A stretch of 42,041 bases of DNA from Bacteroidota bacterium (GTDB taxonomy: Bacteria; Bacteroidota; Bacteroidia; Chitinophagales; Chitinophagaceae). Positions within the stretch are counted from its first letter, which is position 1. Every line of letters begins with the position of its first letter. This document shows positions 40,825-42,041 of this stretch, in pieces. The notes under the pieces are model-generated. The model ran no database searches. It saw only the letters and a list, made by a program, of their open reading frames with translations, and was not told the origin of the DNA. The translations under genes and the position numbers were made by a program. The stretch spans positions 1 to 42,041 of the forward strand of contig JAEZAM010000067.1 in the NCBI GenBank assembly GCA_023430465.1, given 5' to 3'.

Positions 40825-42041
40825 ATGCGAAAATTAATGCTTGCTCTGCTCCTGTTGCCTGCATTCACGATGGCACAGGTAAAGCAAATTTCCCTGGAAG
40901 ACATTTACAAAAAAGGCACCTTCCGTGGTGAGCCGGTGCGCGCCACTTTTGACACCATCGACACTACAGCCGAAGTGAAAGCTGCCGATGTAAAAAAAGC
41001 AAATGGACAGCCTGTCGGTGAACTCGAAGACATTATCGTAACGGATGGCGTTGCCGGAAAATACCTGGTGCGCACAGGCATCGAACGGATCTACCGGTAT
41101 TCCACCCGTTCTTACGTATACCTCTACGAACCCAATGGCAAGAAGACCACACAGGTTGATACGGCGAAGATCATGCACCCCACCATTTCACCCGATGGCA
41201 GCCGCATCGCCTATGTGAAAGACAATAACCTTTACATTATGGACATTGCCAGCGGCAAGATCCGCGCGGTAACAACCGATGGCAAATGGAATCACATAAT
41301 CAATGGTAATGCAGACTGGGTATATGAGGAAGAATTTGGCTTTACCCAGGCGTATCAATGGAGTCCCAAAGGAAATTATCTTGCCTACTACCGCTTCGAT
41401 GAAACGAACGTGAAGGAGTTCAACATGACGATGTATGACAACCAGCACAACAAAGACTATCGGTATAAATACCCGAAGGCGGGCGATGAGAATTCGAAAG
41501 TGGAGATCCACATCTATGATGTGGCAAAGGGCACCGATGTAAAAGCGAACTATGAAACAGGCGATATCTATATCCCACGCATCAAATGGACAAGACAGGA
41601 TAATTCATTGGTGGTATTCTGGATGAACCGCCTGCAGAACCACCTCAAGCTCCTGGCGACTGATGCAGCCACGGGCGCCTCGAAGACGTTGTACGAAGAG
41701 AAGAACAAGTACTATATCGACATCAATGACGACTGGCAGTTCCTGGCCAATGGGAAAGAGTACATTTTCACCAGCGAGATGAATGGCTTCAACCATATCT
41801 ATATCGCCAGCGTAGATGGAAAGAAAATGACCCCGATCAGCAAAGGGAACTATGAAGTGGTCAGCATAAACGGCGTGGATGAAAAGAACAGGAAGGTCTA
41901 TTATACAGTCGCGTATCCTACCCCGATGGACAGGAATATCTTCGTATCCGATTTTGACGGGAAGAAGACTTCACCGATCACCACGGGCTCTGCTACACAT
42001 CGGGCCGTGTTCAACAAAGAATTTACCCAATACTACCTGTT
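40825..42041 (+). CDS. Dipeptidyl peptidase IV (S9B), N-terminal part
   Basis: The frame is open to the last base of the window, so only the first 405 residues are seen. The signal peptide is MRKLMLALLLLPAFTMAQ. The S9B propeller follows (VKQISLEDIYKKGTFRGEPV, ISPDGSRIAYVKDNNLYIMD). The diagnostic DWVYEEEF segment, whose Glu pair binds the substrate N-terminus in DPP IV enzymes, is at about residues 169-176. The catalytic Ser/Asp/His domain lies beyond the window. It would remove Xaa-Pro dipeptides from peptides in the periplasm. Confidence 0.93.
   Translation, partial: MRKLMLALLLLPAFTMAQVKQISLEDIYKKGTFRGEPVRATFDTIDTTAEVKAADVKKANGQPVGELEDIIVTDGVAGKYLVRTGIERIYRYSTRSYVYLYEPNGKKTTQVDTAKIMHPTISPDGSRIAYVKDNNLYIMDIASGKIRAVTTDGKWNHIINGNADWVYEEEFGFTQAYQWSPKGNYLAYYRFDETNVKEFNMTMYDNQHNKDYRYKYPKAGDENSKVEIHIYDVAKGTDVKANYETGDIYIPRIKWTRQDNSLVVFWMNRLQNHLKLLATDAATGASKTLYEEKNKYYIDINDDWQFLANGKEYIFTSEMNGFNHIYIASVDGKKMTPISKGNYEVVSINGVDEKNRKVYYTVAYPTPMDRNIFVSDFDGKKTSPITTGSATHRAVFNKEFTQYYL

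Overview
The window looks like chromosomal DNA from a member of the Bacteroidota, most likely Chitinophagaceae. The evidence is Bacteroidota-type -7 promoter boxes (TAnnTTTG), lipoprotein signals ending in a Cys without Shine-Dalgarno-rich leaders, LytS/LytTR regulation, a short Bacteroidota-type AMP nucleosidase, dipeptidyl peptidase IV, an orphan HsdR_N protein and an alpha-oxoamine synthase of the sphingolipid type. No rRNA, tRNA, CRISPR, insertion sequence or prophage was seen. Family calls rest on reading the translated proteins; no database search was run.

Region by region: 1-1.9 kb holds the 3' end of a zinc alcohol dehydrogenase, two small overlapping hypothetical genes and a DUF4142 lipoprotein. 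2.2-3.4 kb holds three stand-alone receiver-domain regulators with no kinase beside them. 3.45-3.8 kb is a repeat-rich intergenic stretch with a long imperfect palindrome and a telomere-like hexamer array. 3.8-20.7 kb is a rhamnose locus. It has a minus-strand operon (PQQ quinoprotein with inserted cytochrome c, GH78 rhamnosidase, GH172/DUF2961), a plus-strand set (second GH78, esterase, GntR regulator) and the catabolic genes rhaEW-rhaI-rhaB plus rhaT. Together these release L-rhamnose, import it, isomerise, phosphorylate and cleave it, and oxidise the lactaldehyde formed. A 19-bp tandem-repeat motif in front of both rhaT and rhaEW is a good candidate operator.

20.7-21.5 kb carries no recognised gene, but it holds a minus-strand terminator, a 47-codon small ORF and several inverted repeats. 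21.5-23.3 kb is a LytS-type kinase with its LytTR regulator. 23.3-25.6 kb has a LuxE-like acyl-activating protein divergent from a lipoprotein and a UbiA-like membrane protein. 25.7-28.1 kb has a small hypothetical gene, then a tight DUF2452 / SET-domain / pdxJ operon. 28.2-34.1 kb covers a LolA-like secreted protein, the cysE-cysM cysteine pair, an orphan HsdR_N protein, AMP nucleosidase, a small exported protein and a fused oligopeptide-type ABC ATPase. 34.1-37.9 kb is a giant TraB/GumN-headed protein. 38-42 kb carries queA with a structured leader, the oxoamine synthase and the start of DPP IV.

The most interesting signals are the queA leader, which has two mutually exclusive pairings of the same segment; the shared rhamnose operator; the hidden small transcript at 20.9-21.3 kb; and four convergent gene pairs whose stop codons abut as perfect 6-bp palindromes.
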